DNA from: Armigeres subalbatus
Taxonomy: Eukaryota; Arthropoda; Insecta; Diptera; Culicidae
Assembly: GCF_024139115.2 (NCBI RefSeq)
Contig: NC_085140.1
Span: 105,350,988 to 105,414,987 of the forward strand
Length of the DNA: 64,000 nucleotides
Direction of reading: 5' to 3'
A program made the translations under genes and the position numbers. Below, piece after piece: positions 10,331-21,353 of this stretch. Under the pieces are notes generated by a model. That model made no database searches and was not told where the DNA came from. It saw only the letters and a program-made list of their open reading frames with translations. The stretch's first letter is position 1; the number at the start of each line of letters is the position of its first letter.

Positions 10331-13204
10331 TTATTGGGAAACTCCCATAGCTTGTCGATTTCGATCCAGTTTGATTCGTTGTAGAGCTTTTGTCAGTCCA
10401 TCTGCCACCTGTTCGTCAGTGCTAACATAGTTGATATTTACTATCTTTCGATCCAGAGCATCACGAATATAATGGTGCCGAATGTCGATGTGCTTTGTCC
10501 TTGGAGTGTACCCGCCATTTTTTGCAATACATATAGTGCTTTGATTATCGCAAAACAAATCTATTGACTGCTTTGGGCCGAACTGTGATAGGAGTCCTTG
10601 CCACCATGATGCTTCCTGTACCGCTGCAGACAACGCCATATATTCTGCTTCGCAAGTAGATAATGCTACGGTTGACTGCCTTTTACAAGACCAAGATACC
10701 GCACCGCCTTGTAGTAGAAATATATATCCACTAGTTGATTTCCGGTCATCTGTGTCAGCGGCCCAGTCTGCGTCAGAAAAACCAATGATCTTTTTGTTTC
10801 CTGATGTTGAATATTGAAGTTTCATTTTTGAAGTTCCTCTCAGATAGCGCATCAAGTGTTTCACTGCCTGCCAATGATTAGATCCAGGATTTGTATTGTA
10901 TCTGCTCAATTGGTTTACAGCAAACAGGATATCAGGTCGTGTGCACTGGGCAAGGTACATTAGGCACCCAACTGCCTCTTGATACGGCACCGTTGCCATT
11001 TGTTTAGCTTCTTCCACATTCTTCGGTGACATTTCTTTGGTTAGCTTGATAGTAGTGTTCATTGGTGTTGTAGTGGCTTTTGAATCTTGCATGTTGAAAC
11101 GGACTAAAATCGATTCAATATAGACTTCTTGATCTAGTGTTATACCATCTTCGGTTTGCGTAATCCGGATCCCCAAGCAACTTTTCGCTGGTCCAAGATC
11201 CTTCATGCGGAACATACTGCTCAGCTTTTCCTTTACTTCATTTTTTATGTCTTCGTCGTTGGAAAACAACATTAGATCATCTACATAAATTGCAACAAAC
11301 AGAATCTTGCCGTTGCAGATCTTGTAATATAAGCATGGATCGTAATTTGATGCCTTCAAGCCTAACTTCTTGAGTGCTGCATCTAGTTTTGCATTCCATA
11401 CGCGGCTTGACTGCTTTAACCCATATAAAGCTTTCTTCAATCGGCATACTAACGGTCGCTTTCCAGGTTGCTCAAAACACGGAGGCTGCTCCATATATAT
11501 TTCTTCTTCCAGATCACCTTGCAGAAAAGCGGTGACAGCATCCATTTGATCGACCAGAAGATTATGCTTAGCAGCGAGCGCGAATAAATACCGAAGCGAA
11601 CTGTGACGAACCACTGGCGAGTAGGTTTCATCGTAGTCCACCCCCTTTCGCTGAGAGTAGCCTTTGATAACGAGTCTTGCCTTATAGCGATCGATGTTCC
11701 CGGCAGCATCAAGTTTTGTTTTGAAAACCCATTTACATTTTATAGCCTTCCTTCCTTCAGGGAGATTCGTCAGTGACCATGTATTGTTATCCAGTAACGC
11801 CTGGTATTCCTCTTGCATTGCTTTCTTCCAGCGTTCGGAATCGTTCCGTGACAGTGCATCTTGATGAGTGTATGGATCATCAACTGTTGAACTTCTATCG
11901 TCAAACTTGGGTGCTGCGATTCCACTAAACTGACCCTGGCTCAAAAGTTCCATAAACGCTTGTGAACTGCAGGTCTCTTGTTGGAATGTTTCTGCAACAT
12001 CGGGTTGATCATTGCTCTGCGATTCCGTGGATGAACAATTATTTTGGCTGTGACAGTCAGTTTGATTCTGAGAAGGAATGCAACTGGGAAGACCTTTTGG
12101 TGGAACTATAAAATCGTTGTACTTGCCTGGGAGTTTGTGCTCCCGACCGCTGCGCCTCGACACCTGTGACCTAGGTGGATATGAGAATTGTCGCGGTGGG
12201 AGCACAGGGGTCATGTCTACTACAGTGTCATTAGCAATATCAGCACTATCCTCATCGAACGTGTCATCGGAAGTTTCATCATTAACGTCGGTAAAGAACT
12301 CGTCATCCTCGTCATCGCTTAATACTGCTTCATTTTGAATACATTCTTGCGGAGATAAAGAAATCGCTTCCTCGTGCTCTAGGAGAATAATCGTTTTCCG
12401 GTTTGAAGTTTCATGAATTGGGACAGCAGCATCAACGCCTTCGTTAATGAAATTTACTTCACGACTTATTACGATTTTCTTGGACTGCAGATTGTACAAT
12501 CTATATCCCTTTGATTCTTCGTCGAAACCAGTCAAGATGCATTCTTCAGACTTGGCATCCCACTTTTTGCGCTTTTGCTTCGGAACGAAAACCATTGCAT
12601 TTGTTCCGAAAATCCGAACATGAGACAGATTCGGCTTCCTACCCGTCCATGCTTCTTGAGGTGTAACATTGTGACCTTTAGTTGGAGAACGATTTAACAA
12701 GTACACTGCCGTGGCCACAGCTTCTGCCCAAAATGCTTTGGATACCTTTGCCATGTGCAACATGCACCTAGCACGTTCCACGATCGACCTGTTTGCACGT
12801 TCCGCCATACCATTTTGCTCAGGAGTATAAGCATTTGTCGTCTGATGAATGATTCCGTGTTGCTTCAAATAATTTTTGAAACCAGCATTGACGTATTCTT
12901 TTCCGTTGTCTGTTCTGAGTATCTTCATCTTTCTTCCAGATTGTCGTTCCGCCATAGCGTGGAAATCCCGAAAAGTTTGAATGACCTCAGCTTCCGACTT
13001 CGTTTTCAAAAAATACGTCCACATTCTACGCGACTTGTCATCGATGAAAACAATGTAGTAGCGGCTTCCTCCTAGCGACTTGACCTCCATTGGCCCACAA
13101 ATGTCAGAATGAACTAGATCAAGTATCCCATCAGCACGAGAACCTTGCTTGCAGAAAGGATGTCGACTATGCTTGCCCATTGGGCATACCTTGCAGTCCG
13201 TCAT
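10331..13204 (-). CDS. Copia pol: integrase, reverse transcriptase, RNase H
   Basis: 957 codons. Near the start is CKVCPMGK, the second half of the integrase zinc-binding HHCC motif. Then the integrase catalytic acidic residues: HSDICGP (~34), TDNGKEY (~100) and EQNGMAERANR. A variable acidic linker follows. The copia-type RT starts near residue 490 (KCKWVFKTKLD), with catalytic YVDDLML near 640. RNase H has FSDADWA (~815) and TCEAEYMALS. It ends just before the polypurine tract. The apparent ATG at 13204 is probably internal: gag-pre-integrase sequence in another frame lies immediately upstream, so the natural product would be one polyprotein. It overlaps the upstream frame by four bases. 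Confidence 0.93.
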   Translation of the reverse strand: MTDCKVCPMGKHSRHPFCKQGSRADGILDLVHSDICGPMEVKSLGGSRYYIVFIDDKSRRMWTYFLKTKSEAEVIQTFRDFHAMAERQSGRKMKILRTDNGKEYVNAGFKNYLKQHGIIHQTTNAYTPEQNGMAERANRSIVERARCMLHMAKVSKAFWAEAVATAVYLLNRSPTKGHNVTPQEAWTGRKPNLSHVRIFGTNAMVFVPKQKRKKWDAKSEECILTGFDEESKGYRLYNLQSKKIVISREVNFINEGVDAAVPIHETSNRKTIILLEHEEAISLSPQECIQNEAVLSDDEDDEFFTDVNDETSDDTFDEDSADIANDTVVDMTPVLPPRQFSYPPRSQVSRRSGREHKLPGKYNDFIVPPKGLPSCIPSQNQTDCHSQNNCSSTESQSNDQPDVAETFQQETCSSQAFMELLSQGQFSGIAAPKFDDRSSTVDDPYTHQDALSRNDSERWKKAMQEEYQALLDNNTWSLTNLPEGRKAIKCKWVFKTKLDAAGNIDRYKARLVIKGYSQRKGVDYDETYSPVVRHSSLRYLFALAAKHNLLVDQMDAVTAFLQGDLEEEIYMEQPPCFEQPGKRPLVCRLKKALYGLKQSSRVWNAKLDAALKKLGLKASNYDPCLYYKICNGKILFVAIYVDDLMLFSNDEDIKNEVKEKLSSMFRMKDLGPAKSCLGIRITQTEDGITLDQEVYIESILVRFNMQDSKATTTPMNTTIKLTKEMSPKNVEEAKQMATVPYQEAVGCLMYLAQCTRPDILFAVNQLSRYNTNPGSNHWQAVKHLMRYLRGTSKMKLQYSTSGNKKIIGFSDADWAADTDDRKSTSGYIFLLQGGAVSWSCKRQSTVALSTCEAEYMALSAAVQEASWWQGLLSQFGPKQSIDLFCDNQSTICIAKNGGYTPRTKHIDIRHHYIRDALDRKIVNINYVSTDEQVADGLTKALQRIKLDRNRQAMGVSQ

Positions 13205-14493
13205 ATTACCTCCAACAATATTGACTCGGTCACCAATCCATTGGCCAGGCTACGCACGCCATTGACACTGAGATGTCCCAAACGTTGATGCCAGGTTTTC
13301 AAGCTTGCTGCTGATGAGCATACCATAGTGTGATTCTTAGTTTCTTTTCGTTCTTCTAGCTTGAACAGATCATGTTGATGACTACCAGTGGCTATGATGT
13401 CGCCGTCTTGATTTATCACCTTGCATCCTTTATTGTTGAAGATGGCAGTGTGGCCTCTCTGCACAATCTGGTTGACCGACAATAGATTCGCTGATAGATC
13501 CGGCAAGTACTGAACTTCGCGAACAGGAATCTCGTCGTCACTACATCTAGGCTTCAGTAATATTGATCCACTTGCTGCTATTTGCATAGTACCTCCGTTC
13601 GCTGCTACTACAGTACCACTTGAAGGCTTTGCGTTTGTCAACAGGTTACCGTTTCGCGTCATATGTACGCTAGCACCGGAGTCGAAAAACCATGCTTCAT
13701 CTTCCATCGGCCCGAAAGTAGACAATACGGCACAGAATGCGTTCTCCTTTTTCAAACTTCGGCAATCTTTAGCTATATGACCATACTTCGCACATTTTCG
13801 ACACTTTGGTCCTTTAGGTGGATCCGGTTTCTTTATTTGCTTACCGGGATTACCATATCTTTTATTCGTAGCGAACGCCGATTCACTTGACAAAATACGC
13901 ACCTCTTGAAGAAGTTTCGTTTTGATAATGTCGCCAGTGATGGCTATGCCCGAGTTCTCCAGCGCCATGATCATTGGACGATAATCGTCAGGTAAACCAG
14001 CCAACAACAGGGTTCCAATCCATTCTTCGCTGATTGCAAAACCGATTCCGTTGAGTTGATGTGCAGTCGATATGATTTGATTTACGTAAACTTCCAGAGA
14101 TTCACAAGATGATAGTTCAGTCTTGATCAATTTGTGAAGTAAAGCGACTCGCCTAGTCAAACCTGAATCTTCAGCTTTCTCTAGTTTTACCCAGACTTCA
14201 CGCGCCGTCGATGCTTCTTTCACATGAATATAATTGATGGGATCAAGAAGTAAGATGATCTTTGCTCTTGCCTTACGATCCTTGTCTGCGTTTACGTCTT
14301 CGTAGGTTCCGTCGTCCTTCTTCTTCGGTTTCACAACGCACCAGAGATCCTCGAGCTCCAAAAAAGTTTGTACAGCGAACTTCCAGGTGGCCCAGTTATC
14401 TCTACCGGTTAAACGTTCGATTCCAGGAAGATTTGTACCGACTATGCTACTAACAGCAGATCCATTTTGATTTGAAGGCATCTTGAATACCAT
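13201..14493 (-). CDS. Copia gag, protease and pre-integrase domain
   Basis: I prefer the ATG at 14493 (MVFKMPSNQNGSAV) to the earlier in-frame ATG at 14550, which lies in the LTR. The copia-type gag (GRDNWATWKFAVQTFLELED) is followed by a CCHC knuckle CRKCAKYGHIAKDC near residue 235, the aspartic protease motif WFFDSGASVHMT near 270, and gag-pre-integrase WHQRLGHLS near 400. The frame then stops at 13201, about where the pol frame takes over, offset by one base. Copia elements normally read through as one frame, so a small indel near 13210-13230 probably split this copy. Confidence 0.9.
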   Translation of the reverse strand: MVFKMPSNQNGSAVSSIVGTNLPGIERLTGRDNWATWKFAVQTFLELEDLWCVVKPKKKDDGTYEDVNADKDRKARAKIILLLDPINYIHVKEASTAREVWVKLEKAEDSGLTRRVALLHKLIKTELSSCESLEVYVNQIISTAHQLNGIGFAISEEWIGTLLLAGLPDDYRPMIMALENSGIAITGDIIKTKLLQEVRILSSESAFATNKRYGNPGKQIKKPDPPKGPKCRKCAKYGHIAKDCRSLKKENAFCAVLSTFGPMEDEAWFFDSGASVHMTRNGNLLTNAKPSSGTVVAANGGTMQIAASGSILLKPRCSDDEIPVREVQYLPDLSANLLSVNQIVQRGHTAIFNNKGCKVINQDGDIIATGSHQHDLFKLEERKETKNHTMVCSSAASLKTWHQRLGHLSVNGVRSLANGLVTESILLEVI

Positions 14494-14523
14494 ACGTTTT
14501 TTTTTAATAATGGTTTGCGAATA

Positions 14524-14534
14524 GGCCCATAACC
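14524..14534 (-). other. Primer-binding site for a half-tRNA (initiator Met)
   Basis: Immediately after the 5' LTR the minus strand reads GGTTATGGGCC. This is complementary to the anticodon-loop region of the insect initiator tRNA-Met rather than to a tRNA 3' end. Use of the 5' half of initiator tRNA as primer is known for Drosophila copia. Confidence 0.7.
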
Positions 14535-14663
14535 TATTAGAGCAGCGCAATAAAACGACTTGCTCGTATGGTGGTTGATAACAGAATGAAATTGAATTTA
14601 TTATTTGTCATTGTTGGCATTAATTAACGGCTTACTATGATTAACATGATTAACATCACAACA
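14535..14663 (-). repeat. Copia 5' LTR
   Basis: 129 bp, identical by eye to 10186-10314. It carries the promoter side of the element (minus strand). Followed outward by the GAATA target duplication. Confidence 0.93.
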
Positions 14664-15560
14664 GAATATAAAGAATATAAAGAATAGAGAATAGAGAATA
14701 AAGAATACAGAATAGAGAATAAAAAATAAAGAATAAAGAATAAAAAATAAAAAAATAAAGAATAAAGAATAAAAATTGCACAGAGAAGAAGGAAGAAGGA
14801 AAAAAGAAGGAGGAAGACGGAAGAAGGGAGTAGGAAAAAAGATGAAAGATTGAAGAAATAACATAGAAGAAGGAAGAAGGGAAAATTAAGATAAAGATGG
14901 AAGAAAGAATAATGATGAAGCAAGATTAAAATAGGAAGAAGACAGAAGAAGGAAGGATAAAAATGGAAGTATGAAAAAGGAAGAAAGAAGAAGGAATGAT
15001 GAAAAAAGAAAAGGAAGAAGGGAAAAAAGGAAAATGAAGGAAGAAGAAAACAACGAAAGAATAAAGAAGATGAAGAAACAAGGGACAAGGAAGAAGGAAA
15101 AAAAGAAATTAGATGAAAGGACGAATCTAGGAACAGGAAAAAAGGTTGAAAGAAAGAAGAAAGAAGGTAGAATGAAGAAAGAATAGAGAAAAAAGAATAA
15201 GAAAATAGGAAGAAGAAACTAGGACAAGGAAGAAGGTAGAAGAAAGAAGACAGAAAGGAAGAAAAAACAAGGAAATGAATGAAGCAAGAAAAAAGAAGAA
15301 AAAACAAGGAAAAGTAAGAAATAATAAAGCAAAAGGAAAGAAGGAAGAAGAGCAACAAAGAAAAATGAAGGATGAAGGGAATAGGAAAGAAAGGAGGATT
15401 GATGATGGAAGAACTATGGAGGAAGAGCTAAGAAGAAAGAAGGTAGAACGAATAATGAAGAAAGAAACAGGAAGAAGGAATTAGGAAGAGTTGAAGAAGA
15501 AAGAAGGAAAAGGAAGAATTGAATAAAAAAGAAGAAAAAAGAGAGAAACAGCTAGAAGAA
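14664..15560. repeat. Purine-rich simple repeat (GAA/GAAGG)
   Basis: Starts with residual AATATAAAG units, then a long plus-strand purine run of imperfect GAAGAAGG and AAAGAA. Strand asymmetry is extreme. Long opposite-strand frames made of F, S and L codons are artefacts of composition. Confidence 0.85.
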
Positions 15561-16542
15561 CGTTTCGGATAATTTTAGTTTGTGCCCCTATTAACGTCAA
15601 ATGTGAATTCTTCCACTAATATTAATTTCTCACGATTTTTCAGCCTTTTGTTATTTCAGCCTTATGTGAGATTTTTACTTATCAGCTTTTCCTTTGAGTT
15701 TGTTCTATTTTGCACAGATTCAAACCTGGGTGCTGCGGATAGAGTCGCTTTTGTGCTCTCAAGCGAGTAGCGGGATATTTTGAAATCAATCCCATAAGAA
15801 AAATTATTTTGCAGTTACTAGGCTGTCAAACATTTCCCGCTCTTCGAATTTCTCTTTCCATGCTGCATGAAGGCGCACAAATGCGCGAGACTCTACATGA
15901 CTTTATGATGGTTTACATACATTCCTGCTCCAATCAGCTGCTTAATCTTGTAATATCTCGTAACGAGTGCATTTTAGTTGCATTCCTACTAATTTTCCAT
16001 TTGAAACATAATGTGAATATATTTTTGTTAAAAAGAATGCAAAACTCAAACTAAGTTTATTTTTATTTTTACCCCAAATAATAACAATACTTCTCAATAT
16101 AAAATCTAAAACGAACATAACCACAATCTCCAATGTTTGGCTCCGGCACAATAGAAAATTTTGGCTTCACTTTGACAACCAAATCGATTCTATCCGCACC
16201 ACCCAGATTCAAACTAGAATACTGGTCGAAAATTTGGAATGAAACTGATTTCACTCTTAGAGTAAAATCAGCAGTGATTCAAATCGTTCAGGACTGTTAG
16301 TTTGAATATGAATCTGGAACATTAATTTTCCCAGCAGCTGTTCTAGATTCATTTTTTATACCAATCAAATGTCAAAAAGAAACTGGTATAACGCTCAGTT
16401 CGATTTTCTGCAGACTTGAACACGATTGAATCACGATATTCAAATATTTTTCAATTGTCTTGGTGTATGAATGCGTCATTTTATCTACGGATCAATCCAC
16501 TTTGCAATTACAGCGCCTTACTTGGCAGCAACATAATGATTT
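15561..16542. other. Non-coding, repeat fragments only
   Basis: Inverted AAGGCTGAA motifs lie at 15640-15670. A fragment near 15717-15750 recurs inverted near 16185-16217 (GCGGATAGARTCG), suggesting the arms of an old ~500-bp element. A GGTCGAAAATTTGGAATG stretch at 16224-16248 recurs directly at 17200-17224. I see no gene. Confidence 0.4.
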
Positions 16543-16697
16543 CTTGCTTAACTTTTCAAAAGGACCTAAGTAACATTGTTTTCATGAATTAATTTGAGTA
16601 GTGCAATCAAAAGCTTTCATATTGGTCTGTTGATTGCGCTATTCAAATTAATTCATGAAAAAAATGTTACTTAGGACCTTTTGAAAAGTTAAGCGAG
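16543..16697. mobile_element. Palindromic MITE
   Basis: Arms of ~70 bp: CTTGCTTAACTTTTC, then GGACCTAAGTAACATT, mirrored at the right as AATGTTACTTAGGACC and GAAAAGTTAAGCGAG. The spacer is short. A deleted relative lies at 26439-26513. Confidence 0.75.
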
Positions 16698-17417
16698 ATT
16701 TCATTAAATTGAAAATTTGAAAAACATGAATGGAACTCTGCTTGAGAAACCAACATGTTTGTTTTATTTTGCTCCAGATGCAAACAAGAATTGGGTCCTA
16801 AAATAAAGAATCGATATTCGATTTTCTCCTGAAGGTGTCAGTTTTTCTTTCGACTCAAAAATCGAAATTAATTTGAAATTGAAAAATAGATGAAAAATGC
16901 TTCCTCAGCATTTTCGGTCTTGTTTGACGTAAGGATTCAAACACACTAGCAAAACACCGCAGGGCACTTGACTCAACCTTTGACAGTTAATATATGGGGC
17001 TGACGTTTTGGGCTGATGGTTCATTCGTTCTGAAATGTTGCACAGCCCAAAATTTGCCTTAAAATGTCTTAAACACAAAAATATTATTTTACTGATTTAG
17101 AATTTTACCAGAATTTTTATAACATCGGATCAAGAATTCTTGACCGATCTACTATCGTTTGCAACCACAAACAAGGTAGGGCTTTAGAACCCAATTTGTG
17201 GTCGAAAATTTGGAATGAAACTGAATCACTACTGATTTCACTTTTATAATCTCATGGGAAGAAACTTTGAGATAAGGCGGTTCCTTTTCCGTCTACGTCA
17301 TCCGGGAGTACACAATTCTCATTGCTCTCCATTATTCTCCGTAAACAAAACCAGCATAGCTTCAACTGAGGCGGATATCCATCCAGAACGGCGATTCTGT
17401 TGACCAGTGGAACTCGT

Positions 17418-17797
17418 TCACCATTGCAAAGCGTATACTGTCCCGGGGAGCAAAAATCCCATCGGTTCCTTCAAGGGTTCCTTTTTCATCGGCGTATCCA
17501 GTGGTTCACGGGCATTAAAAGGCTTCCACAGTAAACAACCCCGCAACGTGTGTAGCCCCAGCAGTTGCAGAGGCGGAGTTTCATCCTGTCCGGTGATAGA
17601 TATGGTTTTCTTATGTTCCCCGACGCCAAACCAAAGGGAGAAGGCGTTAGCTGCAATAATTAAATGATTTAACTACTTTTAATAATGTAATCAAACTAAA
17701 TTCAGCAAAAACAATACTTACGAATAATCCACACGAATTTGTCTCTGCTTCTACCAGCTTCTCCTCGATTGTTTGGCACAACAATTTTCAAGTACAT
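17418..17797 (-). CDS. Putative two-exon gene, 102 residues, unknown function
   Basis: Exon 1 is 17797-17722 (ATG, MYLKIVVPNNRGEAGRSRD...) with donor GTAAGT. The 71-nt intron ends TTATTGCAG, and exon 2 is 17650-17418, ending TGG TGA. The exons join in phase 1 to give one open frame of 103 codons. The product is mixed hydrophobic/basic with a proline- and lysine-rich C-terminal third (MKKEPLKEPMGF) and no signal peptide or zinc motif. I do not recognise the family. The consensus short intron in a frame that only opens after splicing argues for a real gene or a recent gene fragment. The genomic frame stays open without ATG beyond the stop in another register, so the annotated C terminus could be a frameshifted version. 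Confidence 0.45.
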
Positions 17798-17899
17798 TTT
17801 CACCCATTAATGGGTAGAAACTTTTAATTTCGAAATGGGGTGTAAGTGCGCTCGGGTTACTGAATAATATTTAAATTGCCCCTTCTTTCCACTATCGTT

Positions 17900-18202
17900 T
17901 TACATTTGTGATTTAACCTCTATATTGTATTTTTCACGAATGATTAGATTCGCACGACGAAATTCAAGAGTTGTCAATTTTGTCTTAAGAGGCAATTTTG
18001 ACAACCTTTTTATAGAATACCTTGATTCAAAAGCACGTGCTCGATTGAGAACGATGGGACTGAATGTAAACATCGAAGCACCAGTTGATTTTGTTGTGTA
18101 AACATGATCAGCTGGAGAGCTGAGAACAATGATTTTTTTTGTAAACATGAGAGGGCTGGCGGCAACTGTCACATCTTCAAGTGAAATGCGCACGGGAGCC
18201 AA
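17900..18202 (-). other. Weak 100-codon frame, probably not coding
   Basis: An open frame beginning MAPVRISLEDVTVAASPLMF on the minus strand. The opposite strand also has an open frame here. No domain or splice context supports it. Listed only because nothing else explains 17840-18380. Confidence 0.12.
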
Positions 18203-18382
18203 CAGCGAAATCGAAAGCGAAATCAGAGAACGACGAAATTTATATCATAAGCGTCTAAATGGTGAAAAAAATCGCAATAGAAACACGAATAAATTGTTCA
18301 TAATAAATAATCAAACATGGTATTTGTTGAGAAAGTTCAACAAGCTGATTGGTGAAACTGGCAGCACGGAAAATATATATTA

Positions 18383-18649
18383 CAGTAGCCGTTCGATAAC
18401 TGCAAAATGTTTACTTTTCAGTTAACGAATGCCGTTCGATAACTGCAACGCATTCTAGACGTCAAACGGTTGTCAATCGACGTCAGATGCAATAAAAGTG
18501 CATCTAAATGTGCAGCGAAATGCAGCTGTCATTGAGTTTGACATCAGTTTGAAGTTTAGCGTTCCGATAACTGCAAAACTGTTGCAACTATCGAATTGCA
18601 GTTAAAAAGCATTGCAGTTAAATGACTTGCAGTTATCCAACGTCTACTG
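18383..18649. mobile_element. TA-flanked MITE (pogo/Tigger-like)
   Basis: Ends CAGTAGCCGTTCGATAACTG and the inverted CAGTTATCCAACGTCTACTG, with TA at 18381-18382 and 18650-18651. CGATAACTGCAA recurs inside, near 18432 and 18562. Non-coding, 267 bp. Confidence 0.7.
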
Positions 18650-18651
18650 TA

Positions 18652-18816
18652 TATAGATGAGCGAAGATAAATCCTCTGTCTCCAAACGAACTGTCAAACG
18701 TGTCTCCAAACGAGCATGACGTCACGATTTCAATGGAAACGTTAAGGGCTGTGACGTCATATGCACGTGTGCACGGGTAGAAAAAACTACTCAGCCATGC
18801 TTTCGCTCATCTATAG
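18652..18816. mobile_element. Short MITE
   Basis: Inverted ends TATAGATGAGCGAA and TTCGCTCATCTATA, immediately next to the preceding MITE. The interior contains two direct copies of TCTCCAAACGA and two TGACGTCA-like sites. Confidence 0.5.
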
Positions 18817-20590
18817 ATTCTACTATCTATAGTGAAAAGTATGTTGGGAAAAAAGGTCCGCTAAATTATAATACTAGAATGTAAATCTACTAACTTTGTA
18901 TCGGATAAATTATTGCCTGTTTGTCTGTGATCAGGTTGAAGCTTTTGTTCAATGTTCGAATTTTGTTGCGTTGCATGCAGCATCTCCTTCGCTCAACCGG
19001 CAATCAAGGGGAATTTCGATGCAGTTGTGCAACAAACTGTCGATTGTTCAGCTTTTTCTGTCTTTTTCTTTTTCTGCGTGCATCAAAATTGTTGAGAACC
19101 AAGCTGAGAACCTGGTCTGAAATAATCTATCCCGTTCACTCTGCCGTTGACCTATAGCTGACGTCATCCCTTATGTGCCTTCAAAAGCAAGTGAGAATAA
19201 GAGATAGCTATATTCATGATTCGCAAAAGCCAGACCTTCTTTTATAATTGCGTGAGTGAGTACCATCATAGCGAGACGCCGGAGCCGGACGACGATAATC
19301 CATTCCGATTCCGAGCCAAGATGGAAGAGATGTCAGTTCGCGAGTTAGTGGTGGACTATTATAAGTAAAAAGTATGGAAAACTAGTGGAGCCGGTTTCCG
19401 CAAGTGCATTTTCAGTGTTCGGAAAGATTCCCGAACAATTGTGGGAGTTTGAATGTGTCAAGTGCAAGACAAAAAGTGCTTTGGAGGTGATTTTTATTAT
19501 GCTAAAGTTTAGTGGTAAGGATTCACTCAAGCAGAATTTGCTATTCTGAGATTCCGTATTTTGCGAGGATTTCATTTTTCCTTTCCATTCCGACGTCGAG
19601 TTCCGAGTGGAGCCGTGGTGAGTGGTAGGTGAGTGGTGTTGCGAAGCAACGAATAGGGTGGTGGTGTGCCGGTGTGTGTACCATCGGTGTTTCAAGCGTG
19701 ACAACTGAAAGGAGACTAGCAATATTGTATATCTCTAATTTTTGTGTCTATTTTTGATTTTTACATAGCCGGTATCGGTATTAATAACAATTTTTTGAGT
19801 CACTCCAAAACTATAGCTATGCCTAAAAACTAGTTATTACAGAACAGCTGATTGCAATTGACTAAGAATTTGAGTATCTTTATGGTGAAATTCCAGAAAC
19901 GAAGAGAATTCACTCTACGATATTCGCTTCCGTGTTCAGGTTTGTGAACCAAGGTAAAAAAAGTTAAATGCGTTTATTTACGTCAGTTTAACGAAGGTGT
20001 TAAGCCAATTTATTCACGTTTTGTCAAATGCCGTTTAGCCTAAAGTCGTTTGGCCTAATGGTCTTTGGCATAGGTAATAGATACAAATGAATTTTTTTTT
20101 TGTTAGTTTATTTTAGTTTAGTTTATTTAGAATTATGTAATCAAAATAAATATTTGCGTTAAATACGTAAAAAATATTTCAAATTTGTTTTATGTAAAAC
20201 AAAAGATCAACGATATCTGTTGTGATTGCAATTTATTATCGACCGGCATCAACAATCAAAACTGTTTGAAGTTCCAGCAATATACACCAGAGAGTCGTGG
20301 TAAATGTCATTTCGATGGCATATGGAACAAAAACGTAATAGCTTTTTTAAACAGCTATTTACACGTCTGGATTTTTTTTATGAACATGTAACAAAACTTT
20401 TTTTTTGCAATTTTACACTTTTACATCAACTGTATTTCTGAACGAATTTTTAAAGGAAATTTCAAAGGAATTTATAAAAACACTTACGAAGAAACTTCTA
20501 AACAGAACAGTTTTCTGAAGTTTCTCTAAAATAAATTGGAATTTTAATCCAAAAGAATTTCTAAACAAATATCTGAAAGAATTCTTAACC
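18817..20590. other. No clear gene
   Basis: A 50-codon frame on the plus strand (19216-19368, MIRKSQTFFYNCVSEYHHSE...) has an acidic, proline-containing middle and ends at AAG TAA, but it has no recognisable domain. A TGACGTCA site lies upstream near 19155. At 20025-20080 a GTTTGGCC/GTCAAATGCC repeat resembles 59440-59510. Otherwise AT-rich unassigned sequence. Confidence 0.3.
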
Positions 20591-21353
20591 TATCGTGGCT
20601 AGCATCGTAGCATTACCTACGAAAAAGCACGCTTATCGTTCACAAGAGCGGCGGGACTGCGTGAGTCATCCAGCATCATGCGAGTCTTGGAAGGATAAAT
20701 CAATTTTCGAAGAAATTCGCCAGGAATTCTCAAAAAAAATCAAAGAATTGTGGAAGAGGTTTGCAAAGTATTTTACAAAAGTATTTCCGAGAAGTTTTCA
20801 CAAGAAATTTTTGAAGGAGTCTCTCAAGGAACTTCTGAAAGATATCCAAAGAAATTCGGAATATCTACAAGTGTCCTTTTAGAAATCAAGGTCGTGTAGT
20901 GGTATTCTGGTAAACCTATTCCATCATTCTGCTAAAAAATGCATCAAGCTCAGTGGCGTTTCCCTAACCTCAATCTACACGTGCAGAGGATTTAATTTTG
21001 TGAAGTGCGCAAAAATGCATAGAATAACTAGACTTCTATTACATTAAACGACTCTGATAATTTTATTTTCCATTCAGGCTGTCAAAATATCAAAATTTAT
21101 TAATTTGGTTATGTACCAGTGCAGTGGTTACGCGATGGTACTGATCAAGCAGAGTGATTTCAAATGAAGGTTGTGAATTTAATCTAATGCTGCACCCTTT
21201 TCAACTCAAACAAAATTTAGAATAAGCATTTTGAATAGAAAGGATTTACAAAACAATAAACAGCCGATTTATCACTCTGGTTTTAAAAATGTTATGAATT
21301 GAGATGTAGGCAAACGCTTCGCAAGTCATCCAAAATCTAGCTTGGTAACAAGT
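20591..21353. repeat. Degenerate GGAATTYCT-type satellite and unassigned sequence
   Basis: From ~20430 to 20880 the sequence is built of decayed AGAATTTCT/GGAATTTC units related to the satellite at 21.8-23.2 kb. A 95-codon frame at 20595 is a by-product. 20890-21350 has no recognised feature. Confidence 0.4.

Larger units (their letters stand above)
10186..14663 (-). mobile_element. Complete Ty1/copia LTR retrotransposon
   Basis: 4478 bp, minus strand, with two LTRs of 129 bp that are identical by eye and a 5-bp target duplication GAATA (10181-10185, 14664-14668). It sits inside the 9-bp satellite. The internal region has a primer-binding site, gag/protease, integrase/RT/RNase H and a polypurine tract. 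Identical LTRs indicate a recent insertion. The polyprotein is split into two frames, so this copy is probably not autonomous. Confidence 0.93.

Noticed and set aside
14624..15484. 244-codon minus frame and several lysine/glutamate-rich plus frames
   Set aside because: By-products of a purine-rich simple repeat with extreme strand bias.
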